DNA of 64,000 nucleotides from Warburgia ugandensis (Eukaryota > Streptophyta > Magnoliopsida > Canellales > Canellaceae): assembly GCA_035236585.1 (NCBI GenBank), contig CP141130.1, positions 33,925,501 through 33,989,500 of the forward strand, read 5' to 3'. Below the pieces are notes generated by a model that was not told the origin of the DNA, made no database searches, and worked only from the letters and a program-made list of their open reading frames with translations. A program made the position numbers and the translations under genes. Positions 11,729 through 23,950 of this stretch are shown piece after piece. The stretch's first letter is position 1, and every line of letters starts with the position of its first letter.

Positions 11729-12080
11729 GCCTTGCTATGGCGGTGGCAGAAACCTCTAGAAATGGGGTTTCTAAAGAAGTCTAGAGGAGGAAGACGACAG
11801 GGGGTGCCGTTATCAAAACGGCCCCCTGCGTTTTTTGTTCTTTTCCGTTTTCTGTTTAAATTACAAAATTGCCCCTGATCTTTAAACGGCCGTAACTTCT
11901 TCATACAAACTTCGTTTTTGGTGTTCTTTAAGGAGTTGGATTCCATTTTTCGAGTAGAATCTAATGGTACTAAGTTTCCTTACAATTTCCTTCATTTACT
12001 ATTTTAAATAAAGTAAAACATTCAACACAGTTTAATGTCCAATTTTTGTTAAAAATAGAATAAATTGCTTGGGTATTACA

Positions 12081-12436
12081 GGTAGCCTCTCCCCTAAACA
12101 CAAATGTGGCCATGGGTACCTTTCTTTCTTCAGCTATGTTCATAGATTTAAATATCTTGTCAATATCAATTAACCATTTTTCTGTTGTAGATGCTTCATC
12201 TTCTCCTGTGAATGAGGGAGCTAATTTCTGAAACCTTTCTAACTGAACCTTAGTCCTATCTATACTTTATCAGGGGAAGGATCTCAGGTGGTGGGGGTTT
12301 GGCTTTGACTACTCATGTATTGTCCCATATGTTGTAGAAATTGTTGGAATAATTCAGCTATCCCATTGCCCGACCTAGTGGACTCCACTAGTGGGACTTT
12401 AGGTCTTGGAACATTGCTTCCTTTCTTTCTAGGCAT
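12081..12436 (-). pseudogene. gag N-terminus of A2
   Basis: It starts at the ATG complementary to 12434-12436 (MPRKKGSNVPRPKV) and runs to the B1 insertion. It supplies the 36 residues missing from the A1 gag at the window edge. The frame is broken: a TGA stands where A1 has CGA (Arg, in the TP-R-NP context), and a base is missing a few codons later in the DKTIDR region. The rest still matches A1 ([19 protein letters not shown]). Confidence 0.85.
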
Positions 12437-12563
12437 CTATAAATCACAAGGTAATTCACAAGACCTTAGTATGTGTTATCCTATTACCCCTTATTCTTTC
12501 ATGGATGAAACTTGATTATAAGTTATTCTCCTCATAACTGGGCTGTGAGTAACATCAAACCGC

Positions 12564-12575
12564 GCTTTGATACCA
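12564..12575 (-). promoter_or_regulatory. Primer-binding site, tRNA-Met(i) type, one base changed
   Basis: TGGTATCAAAGC on the minus strand directly after the LTR end GTCGTCACA. Compared with the PBS of B1 it has one G-to-A change. Confidence 0.8.
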
Positions 12576-13425
12576 ACTGTGACGACCAGGGTTTTATATG
12601 ATGCAAGTTTGATAAAAAGGTGAGATCTCTTGTTTTAGAAATATGAAATGCATGAAATTCTTTTGGTTTTGGAAAGCAATCTTTCGTATAAAACCCCAAG
12701 TGTCAAAACACGTTTTCAAATTATATAGCCATGGCATAGTTTTAAATCAACACTATTCCCAAGAAAGTGTTAGTCACAGCCTCAGTTATAGAGAGTAACT
12801 ACAATCAAGTAACATTGAAAGACAAGGTAGGGGTTTACTTACTTGTACTTAATCTAGGTGTCTTCTATCATAGGCGTACCCTGTCCTTAAGTGTTTACTT
12901 TGTGTCTGAAAAATGTTGAGGATTGGGTGAGTATATACTATACTCAGTAGGAGTCCATCACTACTAGTTTTACAATGCATGTTATGTTTAAAATCATATG
13001 CCCTTTAAAACATGTGCATGTTTGAACACTCATGTTCAATATCGATATTAAAAACCATTGTCGAATTGGAATACTGATGACTTAAAGAATCGTATAATCC
13101 AAGTCGAAAGTATCATATATATCATAAATATAATGATATGCATAAGATGCTCAACTGAATCCAACTCATAGATATATGGTATGGTCGACCACCCTCATGT
13201 CACGCTACATGCAATGCAAGTAAATCCTCGAAAACATAGGCACACTATGCCCACGATCTCCTCACCGTGTGGTCCCTGGGTACCTAGGGACACTCGGTCA
13301 TAGCCTCCATGGGGCATATGACACTTATTCGTCGTAAATCATGCAATTTATGTAATCGGTTGCAAAACATGCATGCAATGCATAAAATCTGCTCATGCTA
13401 GCATCACATTCAAAGTCAAACCCTA

Positions 13426-13473
13426 CCTAGAAGCCTGATAGCCTAGAAGCCTGCCAGCCTAGAAGCCTGTCAG
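13426..13473. repeat. 16-bp tandem repeat, three units
   Basis: Three units of CCTAGAAGCCTGNNAG in a row, close to the place where LTR A2 has lost part of the GC-rich block. Confidence 0.85.
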
Positions 13474-14541
13474 CTCTCTCTAGCCCGCCCTCATTGGCCC
13501 GCCCTCATCAGCCAAGGCTATACTTATCATGCAGAAAAGAATCCTTTTTCAAAACATGTATATGCATAATGTATTTGTCATATGCATGCTGAATTCATTT
13601 ATGAGATTAATTCATGCTAAACAAGTCATGTAACTTAAAACTTAAAACATGCTTTCTTGAAGCAATCATGGTTTCTTTTTAAAAGTCTAGTAGTGATAGA
13701 GCACCTACCTGGTTTGGTCACGCTAGCCCCCTTGTCCTCGTACGCTCCTGCTCATAGTTTAGGGGAACAAGGTTAGCTTGGCCTATTTCTATAGGTTTTA
13801 GAATGGTTGATCTCACTACTTAGGCATTAAGGGTTCATTCTCATGCCTATAGGTCTCCTAAGGTCCTAACTGGGCCTTGGTATCATCAGGTTTACAAAGG
13901 TTTAGTGGCCCCGCGCCACTATCATAATTTAAGGGTCATGCCCACCTTAGATAGGGCCTTGATTAGGTATTTTATGTCTGGGTGTGTCCGCATCGTCGAT
14001 ATAGACACAACGCCTTTCGTGGCGCCTCAATTGGAGCCCTAGAACCCAAGTTATGGCAATTTTACTCTCAAGTGTACAAATAAGGCCATACGAGACGGAA
14101 GCCCGGGACGCTAACGCGTCCCGCATCAGCGGCGTGCGCCCCAGAGGGCTTGTCTGTAGACGCACTACGCTTCCGCTCGTCATTCTCAATTGCGGGTGCG
14201 TGCACGGACGCGCCCGTCAGGTTTCCTCAATACACAAGATGTGTTTCGGTTTAACGGAGACTTGGGCATCCTAGGGATGCCCTGGTTAGACCCTGTCGAA
14301 CCAGTATGCCCCAGGGACCATCCCTAGTTCCTTTGTGGCTCCCTAGAGCCCCGTTTTGCATGGTTTTTCATGCAAAAATTTGGGGAAAGTCATCCTAAGA
14401 CTAAGGGGGAGATGGGTTTGGAGGGGTTTTGGGCATACTTGGTTCGTGGCCGGGTTTTTTCCACGTTTTCTCCTCTTGCCTGCCTCTCCACGATGGGTTT
14501 TTCCCAAGATTTTAGGCTGCCATTGGAGGCACCCAAGCGCT

Positions 14542-14550
14542 CTATTTATA
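14542..14550 (-). promoter_or_regulatory. TATA box of LTR A2
   Basis: TATAAATAG on the minus strand followed by AGCG, equivalent to the TATA boxes of A1 and A3. Confidence 0.7.
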
Positions 14551-14924
14551 GAGCTCGAAGAGGGTTCTGGAGGGGGTTCTTGGCGGTGGAGAAACCTCTA
14601 GAATGGCAGTGGTTTCTCCCCTGCACATCGCCATTCTAGAACCCTCCAGGAGGTTTGGGAAGAAGAGGGGTGGCCGTATCAAAATGGGTCCCTATTTTTC
14701 TCAGGCCAAATCCGTTTTTAATTTAAATTACACTTTTGCCCTTGAACTTCAAAGGGCCATAACTTGCTCATTTTAACTCCGTTTTGAGTGATTTTGGTCT
14801 TGTTGGATTCCTTTTTCCGAGATGCACCTAAGGATACTAATCTTAGGACCAAATTTCTAGGTCCAGTCAGGGTGAATAGTGAAAGGACCAAAATACCCTT
14901 ATCTCCAAAAATGGAGTCATTACA

Positions 14925-16440
14925 AGAAGAAGGTAGCTAACATAGTTATATGAGGTCACACACATGTGACACTAGCTAAGTAGTTATCTTATTCATATTC
15001 ACAATCCAGGATTAATCCAGTCGCTGCTTACAATCACAAATAGTCAGAATCCATATAGATTTCACTAACTTTGGCCACCAATTTCTTCTAATTTCTGATA
15101 GAATTTTTCAATGAAACTTAGTACCTAGAATAATTTGATATCATAAATTCAATTATACAATTAGATTTCAAATCCAGATAATAGAAATTAGGATATTTAA
15201 TCACAAACATAAGCTATTCACTAATCTGTACAATAGTACCTTTCAAGATAATTTCATAAATTAAACAAATTTGACTATTTGTTAATTTTTTTTTAAAAAT
15301 GAAACTCTTTCTCACTCAAATTATAATATAATTAAAGGATTAGATCATTCAAAAACTCATCATACAAAGAAAATTAAAGGCGCAAAACTTTAAGTAATTA
15401 ACTGTTACTGTTCATGTGAATAGTAGCAAGTAGCTAACTTTAATCAATTCAAATTACAAGATTTGAAATGAAAATTGAAAATCAAACATTAGTTCTTCGT
15501 CTTCTTGATGTCTCAATCCAGTGAATCAAATTTCAGAGATTTTTGTCAAGCATAGAAGTAGGACATGACGTGCAAAGTATCCCTATTCACTTGCTTGCGT
15601 GTGCATTGTTCATCTTCTTCAACTTCTATTTTTCTCCAAATTTTCCACCCTTTTTCTCACTCCATCTTCAATGTGGCATTTATAGATGACAGGAAGTTGG
15701 TTTGATTGCCAAGTAGCCCTATTTCCTCTTCATCCATTTTGCTTTCCATCATTAAACATAAAATCCCTTAACATCCTTTATTCTCTTGTGCTCATGGTTT
15801 GAATTTAATGCTTAAGGATTGAATTGTAGTCCTTGATTTTGAGCTAGATAATACGGACTAATCTCATCCATCCATTTTAATCTAAGCTTGATCAGAGATC
15901 TAGGATGTTGATTGGCTTGATCTAACTATATGGATCTTGATCTACCACCTACAAAACAAAGAAAATAACCTAATTAGTATTATAGAACATTCAATTTTGC
16001 ACATACTTACATCAGATCATCATCTAACCTTGAAAATTTACCAAATTAAGGTTAGATTATAAAATTTTTAAATAACATATTTTTCATATAAATTTCTAAA
16101 TAATGTCTTAAAAATATATCGAAAGTCATACTAAATGAGGGTAATTTATGCAATAATGGGATCTTAACAATAGGTAATAGATAATCATCAACTTTGTTCA
16201 AAAGCAATTAGTTGGTGCCACTAAGGATATCGCTATAGAAGTCAAAATTTAATCGCCTCTAGCTTAAAGAAACATTTATTGGTGCCTCTTAAGGTACTTC
16301 TATGCCTGTTTGGGAGAGTGAAATGTTTTAAGAGTATAAGGGCCAAGTGACCACATCTGAGTTGAACTATTAGTTCTAATATTGTTCTTTACCTTTTCCC
16401 CATTTCGGTGGAAAGTGTGACTCTACTATAGTGATCTCTC
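14925..16440. other. AT-rich sequence without recognisable gene
   Basis: This hosts the A2 insertion. I see no domain on either strand. A short stretch near 15465 (GAAAATTGAAAATC...TTCTTCGTC) resembles 17050-17085, beside the copia remnant. Both pieces could be scraps of the LTRs of that copia element; the match is short. Confidence 0.35.
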
Positions 16441-17030
16441 TGGCTTTAAGACTATCATATGAGTTTGATCTCTCTAGAATATTCAGTTTGATCAAATAGT
16501 CAAAGATTTTGACTTCTTAAAAATTCTAGAAGGGGCATATGTTTACAAGAAAAGTAGTGGCAGTAATACTATTTTCCTTATCTCATATGTGGATGAGATC
16601 ATAAGAACAAGAAATTAGGTCTACCTCAATCCACTTACTTTAATAAGATTCTTATCAAGTACCACATGAATACCTCTAAGAAAGGAATTGTTTCTTTTTG
16701 GCATAGGGCGAATCTATCAAAGTTGATGTCTCGTAAGATAAAAGAAGAGTAGATATGATTAGGAGCACACTTTATGCATTTTCTTTACAAAACCTCATGT
16801 ATGCCATCTTGTGTACAAGACATGTCTACTTCAGCCACATCATACACATGTATGCCATCAATATTTGACTTGCGAGTAAGTATTCAGGTGGCCACTTCAT
16901 AACAAATTCTTAAGCATTGGATGATAGCATTAAGGAGCTCTAAAAATGGTCTTGCAAGTATCCATATTGCACATTTCATCATATAGATAAATGGATGTGA
17001 ATCAAAGAGCTCTTTGGGTTGAGTTAGCTG
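16440..17030 (+). pseudogene. Ty1/copia reverse transcriptase and RNase H remnant
   Basis: The broken frames read like a copia RT: a YGFK-like start, then NIQFDQIVKDFDFL, then AYVYKKSSGSNTIFLISYVDEI. In copia elements the catalytic motif is YVDD; here the last residue is Glu. Further on, LMYAILCTRHV matches the conserved LMYAMLCTRPD region between RT and RNase H. Several stops and frame changes interrupt it. No gag or integrase part is recognisable nearby. Confidence 0.75.
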
Positions 17031-17041
17031 CCATTTAGATC

Positions 17042-17480
17042 TGTTGGAATGAAAATTGAAAATCTAAGACTTGGGTCTTCGTATTCCCAATGTCCCCTAT
17101 CTAGCATGATTAATTTTATAGATTTTCATTGTTTAATGATGCTTGAAATCATGCACAAATTTCTCTCTTCCTATTTTTCCTATTCTCCTTCTTCTTCTTC
17201 TTCCTCCTCCTCCTCCTCCTCCTCGTCCTCGTCTTCTCATTCTTCTTCTTCTCCTCATTCTTCTTCTTCTTCTTTCCTCTCTACCTCCTTGCGTTGGGTA
17301 GCCCAGGTGGGGTGTGAACCTCCTCCTTCTCTCTCACTCTTTCTCTTTCTCTATCTCTCTCTCTCTCTCCCCCTCTTCTTCCTCTCCTCCTTTCCCTCTT
17401 TGGTCTTGATTAGGGTGAAGGGTTTTTTGTTTTACTTTTTAGGGGGGGTGAGGTGGGGGTGTGGGGGGTTTAAATTATAT
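17042..17480 (+). repeat. Possible copia LTR start plus pyrimidine-rich microsatellites
   Basis: TGTTGGAATGAAAATTG at 17042 has the form of a copia LTR start and directly follows the copia remnant. From about 17175 the sequence is (TTC)n/(TCC)n, later (CT)n, ending in a G-rich run near 17440-17470. The serine-rich open frame here is only a translation of the microsatellite. Confidence 0.4.
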
Positions 17481-17489
17481 GCATAGCTG

Positions 17490-18090
17490 AATATAGGATG
17501 GTTTGGGGAAACCATCCTATATTTCTATGCTTATAGGACAGTATTTAGAAAACCTTCTCATATTCAAGGAATATATAAGATGGTTTTTGCAAAAATGGTC
17601 CTATATTCCTATGAATATAGGGAGATTTACCCAAACTATCCTGTATTCTCTGTGTCTCATTTGTATAATTGTAGTTTTGTAAAGGGAAGTTATAAGATGG
17701 TTGTAAGAAAATTGTCCTATATGCTTGTAAATATCAAACGATCATTAAGAAACTATCTTATATTATAGTTTGTGTCATTTCCAACATGTAGGATTATTTT
17801 CTAATAATCTTCTTATATTATTGATGGGACTTATGAGATGATTTTTAGTGAACCATACTGTATTATATCAATATAAGACAATTTTGAATAACCGTCTTAT
17901 ATTAACCATCCTATATTTATTAGAATATAGGATGATTTCTCATAACCGTCTTATATTACCAATAAATCTTGCTTATCAATTTCCTGCTTTGATTTTATTT
18001 GAATAACATAAGACAATTTCTATTAAACTGTCTTATATCTTTTAATGTATATAAAACAATTTATGAATAACCATCTTATATGTATTAAGA
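17490..18090. repeat. Array of twelve hairpin units (CACTA subterminal repeats)
   Basis: The first unit is a perfect hairpin: 15-bp arms at 17490-17504 and 17509-17523 around GGGG. About eleven diverged units follow at roughly 50-bp spacing, each of the form TATAAGAYNRTTT, a short loop, then AAACYRTCTTATA. Inverted short repeats of this kind bind the TNPA-type protein in CACTA elements. Confidence 0.8.
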
Positions 18091-18429
18091 TTTATGATAA
18101 CCTGCCCCTATATATGTTTTGTATAATAATAATATTTCCTTGTTCTCTAGATCTTGAAATATTAGTAACCTGTGAAGGACAGAGGGTGCCCCCATCCCTT
18201 ATTTCCTCAATATATAACTTGTGATTGGCATGACACATTATGTGTAACTTGATTAATTCAATCCATATATTTGATGTTACAAACATTTTAATTTGTCCCC
18301 TCATATACAATTTGATCCAACCCAAGCACCCTCCTCACTCGCTTCATACACATAATTTGTCTCATTTCTCCCCGACTTGCTTGATTGATGGCAGTGTTGT
18401 AGTGATTGAAAGCTAATCAATTGTTGTGT

Positions 18430-18860
18430 CACCTAGGTTGTCTTCATCGTAAGTTCCTTTGGAAGCTGATAAAATAATTGACCATCTCATATTATGTTCA
18501 TCTTTCATAAAATACCTTTTTCTCTTGAGATGCTAAAATAAACTAGTCATTTTGATATCCGATCTTATTGAGGTAAACCAATGTCAATTCTAGGGCATTG
18601 TTTTTTATGTTATCTTTGTTGTGTTCCACTCAATCACACTTAAAATACATAGTTCTCTAAGTATAATTTAGTGCCCATTCTTGCTTATGGCCCTATAATA
18701 AGTTTCATTAGCTATAATTGGATTGTTGTCCTTTGAACTAGAAATGTAAGTAGCTTTAGCAACTAGGTTAACACCACTAACTTGTTGTGCACTTGACTTG
18801 TAATGGTCTTTTGTTGTGAAAAAGATAACCATTGATAGCATATCCATCATACTTTATTAC
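18430..18860 (-). pseudogene. CACTA transposase C-terminal piece, DUF4216-like
   Basis: On the minus strand the open part (18850-18668) reads GVNLVAKATYISSSKDNNPI followed by ETYY, the wording of the DUF4216 domain found after the TNPD-type transposase of plant CACTA elements. Further on, in another frame, LVYLNKIGYQND and FILAS-like wording continue the domain to about 18430. Stops and a frame change show decay. It is isolated: the main transposase domain is not in this window next to it. Confidence 0.7.
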
Positions 18861-18916
18861 TTATAGTTGAGGTCCCATTGCCATCCAACCCAAGGATACT
18901 ATGACCTAGAACATCT

Positions 18917-20271
18917 TGGGTAAATGTTCAATTTTGCATAAAAGGTACCCAATTAGTAGATCATGTGCTATAAAATATAGTGCTATTTCTAGGGTTTGTC
19001 TAAAATTTTATAACATGCGTTTCTGATCTAATGATTCAAAAGTTTGATATTTTGTAGGTTCAGAAGCTAATATAGACTAAGTATGTGAATCATCATGATT
19101 TCTTAGTATTTAATTCAAATTTTTTACTCTTTCGCAGGAAGTGAGAAGATGATCCAATGGCCTATATTGCACTTTGCAGGAAGTGAGAAGAAAGCAAAGG
19201 TGATTAAAATGATCAATTCAAAGAGTCATGAATTTCATTACTTTTCATGAGAATTGGAGTCATACACGAGGTTTCCTAGTCCAACTAGGAATCCTAAGGA
19301 AGCCAAGCTATTAAAACCTTGAAGCCAAGTATTGAAGCCACCTATGCTACAAAGGAATGAACCATCAAAATGAGCCATCAAACCATGGATGATTACCACA
19401 TGGAGCCACACAATTGGAGCTCCAATTCAAGCAACAATTGTATGATTAAAGTATGATTTTTAGGGATTTTGAGAGAGAATTGTAAAAGGTAAGATGATAA
19501 TGTATTAAGGGACACATCAAGAGAGAAAACCCCATTTTTTTAATCCATTTCCTAACCCTTTCCATCATATAAACATATGATTCCATCATTTTTCATTAGG
19601 GAAGGAGCCACCTTCCTAGAATGTGCTGCCTTCCCCTCGTTTGAATGCTTAATTCAAGTCCCTTAGATATCTTCACTCAACACATCACAAAATCCTAGAT
19701 CTCTTTCCATTTTTCTACCTTTTCCCATTACTATAGATCCCTCTTTTTTACATTTCAAATTTCACCTAATTAGAAGGGGTCAAATTCCACCCACCATCCT
19801 AAGAAAAGGATGCCTCCCTCCTAAAATAGGAAACTAGCCATGTCATCTCTTATGTCATCCTTGAAATTACACTATATTCCTTTGGTGATCTTTGGAGCTA
19901 GACGTTGGCATTCTTTTGGACTATTCTTCCTTTGGATTCCTTAATTAAACCTCTTTTTATTTTCTCTCCAATTCCAGTTTGGTAATTTAGTTTTCTTGAT
20001 TTATGTTCATTGAGTTTTGCCTGAGTTTTTGCTCTCTATTTCCACACGTCTTTTTCCCTCTTTCTTGCTCTCTCTTCTTCACCCCATTCCATTAGTTTTT
20101 CTTTGTCATTCAATCAAGATCTAAGTTAACCCTTCTCTAGTAATGACATCCAAGAGAAGAGATATCATAGAGCCTTGGGTTCAGCTCTTGAATTCCACAT
20201 TTTCTACCTTATTTTCACCTTATTTTAGGTGCAATTTCATTGTTATAGTTCATCATCTTAGCCATCTTCTC
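18917..20271 (+). repeat. LTR of element E, 5' portion
   Basis: It starts TGGGTAAATGTTCAATTTTG and runs to the insertion of the antisense LTR. It pairs, inverted, with 32415-34110. The last 5 bp (TTCTC, 20267-20271) are repeated as TTGTC at 34111-34115, a target-site duplication with one change. Confidence 0.75.
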
Positions 20272-20411
20272 TGGTGTAGCTTTAAAATTACTTGCAAGTG
20301 CATGAAGTAAAGTTGCATTGCATGGGAGTGAGGTCGATCCCATGAGGAATCTCACAAGTCTACAATGGATTGGATTCGATTTATATCAGTTAACTTCAGC
20401 CAAAGAGAAAG

Positions 20412-23400
20412 TGTAACAACTTTAATCTTCATAATATAAATATTCTTTTACATGAAATTGACAACAAAAATCTAATTGCTCTAATGGCTATAGAATGAGT
20501 ATGCAAAACTCTAGAACTAGAGTTCAAGTCTCCTACGACAATCTTTTTGGGGAAATTCCCTACCCAAAACCAATGAAAGTTTAGGTGTAATGAATCTGGA
20601 GAATTTTAGGTGGGAAATGATGAGGATACATAACATATTAGAATTTGAAAGGGATAGGGTAAGAAGGAAATATATATCTATAGATATGATAGGATAGAGG
20701 AGAGTCAACTAAAATTAACTTAAGAGGGGGAGGAATGAATAAGTGAAACACAAAGAAGAAGAAGAAGAAGAAGAAGAAGGAGGAGGAGGAGGAGGAGGAG
20801 GAGAAGGTTTCACTTAGGATCATCCATACCTCGCATTTTTTGAAAACAAGAGTGTAGAAGATTTTTTTGTTACTAAGTAGTAGGGGCGTGGGTTATTCTA
20901 GGTTAGATTAGTTTTTGTTTTCAAGGTCATGGATTTCATTTATGTGCGCTTATGAGTTGTTTTGTTCAAACTAAATTGTTAATTTTTGCAATTGATGTAC
21001 GCATGATCCATGCTTAGTTGTTGTTTGAATTATTTTGTTGATCCATATTATTATTAGTGAAGTAGCTACAAACAGTTTGAATCTCATTGTTGATTTATGT
21101 CCATTTAGGTTTATTGATTTGTTTGGAGTGCGTGGATTTCATTGTTATAAGCACATGGAGAGCATAGAATGTTTGTTATATGTGCATGGGTTGTAGGTGT
21201 ATGAATTAATTTAATCTAATTCAATCAAGGATTTAAACATCATTACATGTATATGTACTGACAAAGGTTTAGAACTAAATGCATCAATCCATCAAATATC
21301 ATCCAATAGACCAACACGTTTTCTTATAGGATCTTATCCCTCAAGCTAGGTTCTTTCTTATGTTGTCATTCACTTCATTTTATAATGATTCTTTTGGCAT
21401 AGCTTGATTAAATGTGTACATGCGATGGCTTGGTGTGCTTCATGATATTCCAATTGTATAAACTGGCTTATCAATGCATACATACCTTGATCCCTTTGCC
21501 TGTTGCGTGTACCCACCTCATTAGGTTTCATGTGTATATTATCCACTCCATCAAACCTCACGCACATGCCCCATGAAAGTCTTCATGCATATGTTAAATC
21601 ATTCCATTGATTGGTACTAATTCCATAAGATCAGGTGCACCCATGGTTAGTTCTGGTTTGGAATCACACTATCGATTTTTGTGTTAGAGCATGAACACTC
21701 TTGTCTTTGTCTTACTTAAAGATTCCCTTGAAATTTCATATGTTGATCCATGATTTTATTAGCATATTACTTGCTTTTAATCCATGCAAATCTAAGTTTT
21801 TTTTGCCTCGAAACTCATCACTAATCATATGATGAACTATGATTTCACTCAGACTTATTCATATAATGTCTCATTTATTGATTGTTAAGGAAACATGTGC
21901 ACCTTACATCAATGTTTTAATCCATGCACACAGATTTAATTTCTGATCTAGATTCATGCACACGCTTATTTGATGCACCCCTGTTCATCCATTATTCCAT
22001 CACATACACTAAGTTTCTTTATCATAGCTATTGCATGCTACTCATTTGATGTGCACTTGTACATTCATGGAAATATCATGGGTGTTGGTATTCCCCTATC
22101 ATAACTATATACACTTCATTTCTAATAACATGCACATTCAGCAATAAATCTTAGCATGTTAACTCTTAATCCCTTTTTGATCTTTGGATTTTAGTAGTTA
22201 TCTTATATTAATAGGAGTGGGTGCATTAGATTGATCATATAAGGACCCCATGCATAAAAGGTAGGATGCCATGAATATTCCCATGCAAGGACTCCATGCA
22301 CCTTATTATGCAAAAAAAAGGAATTCCATGCATTCATACAACTCAACATCACGTATCCTAATTTTTCATATGAGAACATGCATACAAAACAAGGTTTTAG
22401 AAGTCTTATGTATTGCTTTATTTGAGCATATGCATGCGCACTACGCAGTTGTTAAACACTATCACTTGTACATTGTTGATTTGTACTTTGACCCATATGT
22501 ATGATCTATTCCTTAGTACTATCTTCTATGTCAATGACCATCCATAGGTTCCATCTTAAATTATACACATTAACTTCTGACCATCATAGAAATCACACAC
22601 ACAACCTATTTTCAATTCAAAGCATATATGAAATTATACTTTTGATCTAACCATGTGTACAAGTTCATGACCAATCTAAAATAGAGCATGAGTCCTCGTA
22701 TAGAATATGCCAAATTAGTTTCACAAATTTTTTTTAGTTGGCCCACTATTTTATGTGTACCATGATAATTAGAATTGATCATAGCTTTCATTTGTTATGA
22801 ATGCATGCGCATTATATCAAATAGTTTGATACTGATGATCTTATTGAACTATGAATCCATGACCACTCAGCTGTAGATGTACTTAGATCATACTATTTAC
22901 TTTGTTTTGATGTATGAGGATTAATGCTTGGCTGTATGTTAAATTTCATTGTTGGTCATCTTGATAAAAAGGATGACCAAGTTTTAGATGCTTTTAAATA
23001 TATGCACATATATAGAAAGCAAAAGTACTCATGGGTGCTTACTAGAATTGAATATGAAATTAGATATAGGATGGGACTTTTGAAGTCATGTGCTAGGAGT
23101 GCAGTTGGCCACTAACACTCTGAAAAGAAATTTTGATACCCGCTTGAGGTAAAGGCTTTTGTGCGTTTGGAAGGGTCATGGGACTTTCCATTCAATGTGA
23201 TCCATTCTCCCCCATGAGGTTGGTGTGGGTCGTGCGGTATCCATGATCGAACATAGGCATGAGATATTAGTTCTCTCTACATGCAGAACAGATGATATTT
23301 GATGCTATATGTTTCAGATATCTAGTACAACTTTTAATGCTATATGCTTTTGATTGAGATTCACAATACTTAATGTGATTTATCGTGGGCTTCAAGATTT

Positions 23401-23950
23401 AGTCATTACTAAGGTTTGATATCAATCACATTTAATCGTTTATGCATTCATGTGTTTTCTTCATGTTTTTTCTCACTTAGAATTTCCCATTGAGTGGTTG
23501 TACTCACCCCCACTAACAATTTCAAGTCAATCTTCTAAGAAGGACTAAGGAATTGAGGCAAACAGGGACTGTGGAGCATAAGAGTGAAAGTATGCTGGTG
23601 AAATTAGTTACTCATTTCCTTTAGAATAAAAACATTGAACATTTAGAATGATGATGCAATGGGACAATTAACCTTGTTATGAATGTGAGGATTTTATTTA
23701 ATTTAAGTTATGATTTCATTTAAGATTGTTTGGGCTATGACTAGTGGGTCTTGATAGTGCTTATTCTTGTAAAATTATTTTGACTATATGTAAAGTTTTA
23801 ATGAGACACCTAGGCTTGGAAGGGCAGTTTTGAAAACTACTATATATGATAGTTTTAAAATATTTTGAAAAAAAAAAATTTGCTCAAGATCCTGACCATT
23901 TCTAAATAAATTTTACAAAGGTTGTTTCAAGAAAAACTCGGGTCATCATA
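20412..23950 (+). repeat. Solo LTR F, chromovirus type (about 3.54 kb)
   Basis: It starts TGTAACAACTTTAATC and ends AAAACTCGGGTCATCATA, the ending shared with families A, B and C. The flanks GAAAG (20407-20411) and CAAAG (23951-23955) form a target-site duplication with one change. Joining them links the two halves of the antisense E LTR. It contains an (AAG)n/(AGG)n run at 20753-20806. I see no coding domain. Family F has no second copy here. Confidence 0.7.
20753..20806. repeat. (AAG)n/(AGG)n microsatellite
   Basis: A purine trinucleotide run inside LTR F. The glutamate- or serine-rich frames across it are not genes. Confidence 0.9.

Larger units (their letters stand above)
9379..12080 (-). 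repeat. 5' LTR of chromovirus B1 (about 2.70 kb)
   Basis: On the minus strand it starts TGTAATACCC (12080) and ends GGGTCGTCACA (9379). It is closely similar to the solo LTR at 28549-31248. It interrupts the gag of element A2; the flank 12081-12085 (GGTAG) belongs to that gag. A (TA)n run is at 9959-9982. The GC-rich block at 10080-10330 is shared with LTR families A and C. Confidence 0.88.
12081..14924 (-). mobile_element. Chromovirus A2: 5' LTR, PBS and start of gag
   Basis: Reading the minus strand, a 2.35 kb LTR (14924 to 12578) is followed by a PBS and by 356 bp of gag that match the A1 gag. The element is then interrupted by LTR B1 at 12080. The remainder would lie left of the window if B1 and A1 are nested in it, which is inference. 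The flank next to the LTR start is AGAAG (14925-14929). Confidence 0.85.
12578..14924 (-). repeat. 5' LTR of chromovirus A2 (about 2.35 kb)
   Basis: On the minus strand it starts TGTAATGACTCC and ends GTCGTCACA. It is homologous to LTRs A1 and A3 but lacks about 240 bp of the GC-rich block near 13300. It carries a 16-bp tandem repeat at 13426-13473 and a TATA box at 14542-14550. Confidence 0.87.
17490..18916 (-). mobile_element. CACTA (En/Spm) remnant, CACTA1
   Basis: It combines a subterminal hairpin array (17490-18090) with a DUF4216-like transposase piece (18430-18860, minus). The order gene then array, read on the minus strand, suits the 3' end of a CACTA element. I could not find a CACTA terminal repeat. 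At 18917 it is cut by the LTR of element E. 18091-18429 is non-coding, perhaps the decayed transposase C-terminus. Confidence 0.65.

Noticed and set aside
16215..16225. CACTAAGG as a possible CACTA terminus near CACTA1
   Set aside because: It is more than 1.2 kb from the hairpin array, beyond the copia remnant and with no subterminal repeats beside it.
17049..17486. Open frame of 145 codons, serine-rich
   Set aside because: It is a translation of a (TTC)n/(TCC)n and (CT)n microsatellite, with no domain.
18964..18976. CTATAAAATATAG near the start of the E LTR as a promoter
   Set aside because: It is only about 50 bp from the LTR start and has no conserved initiator context; no support for transcription start there.
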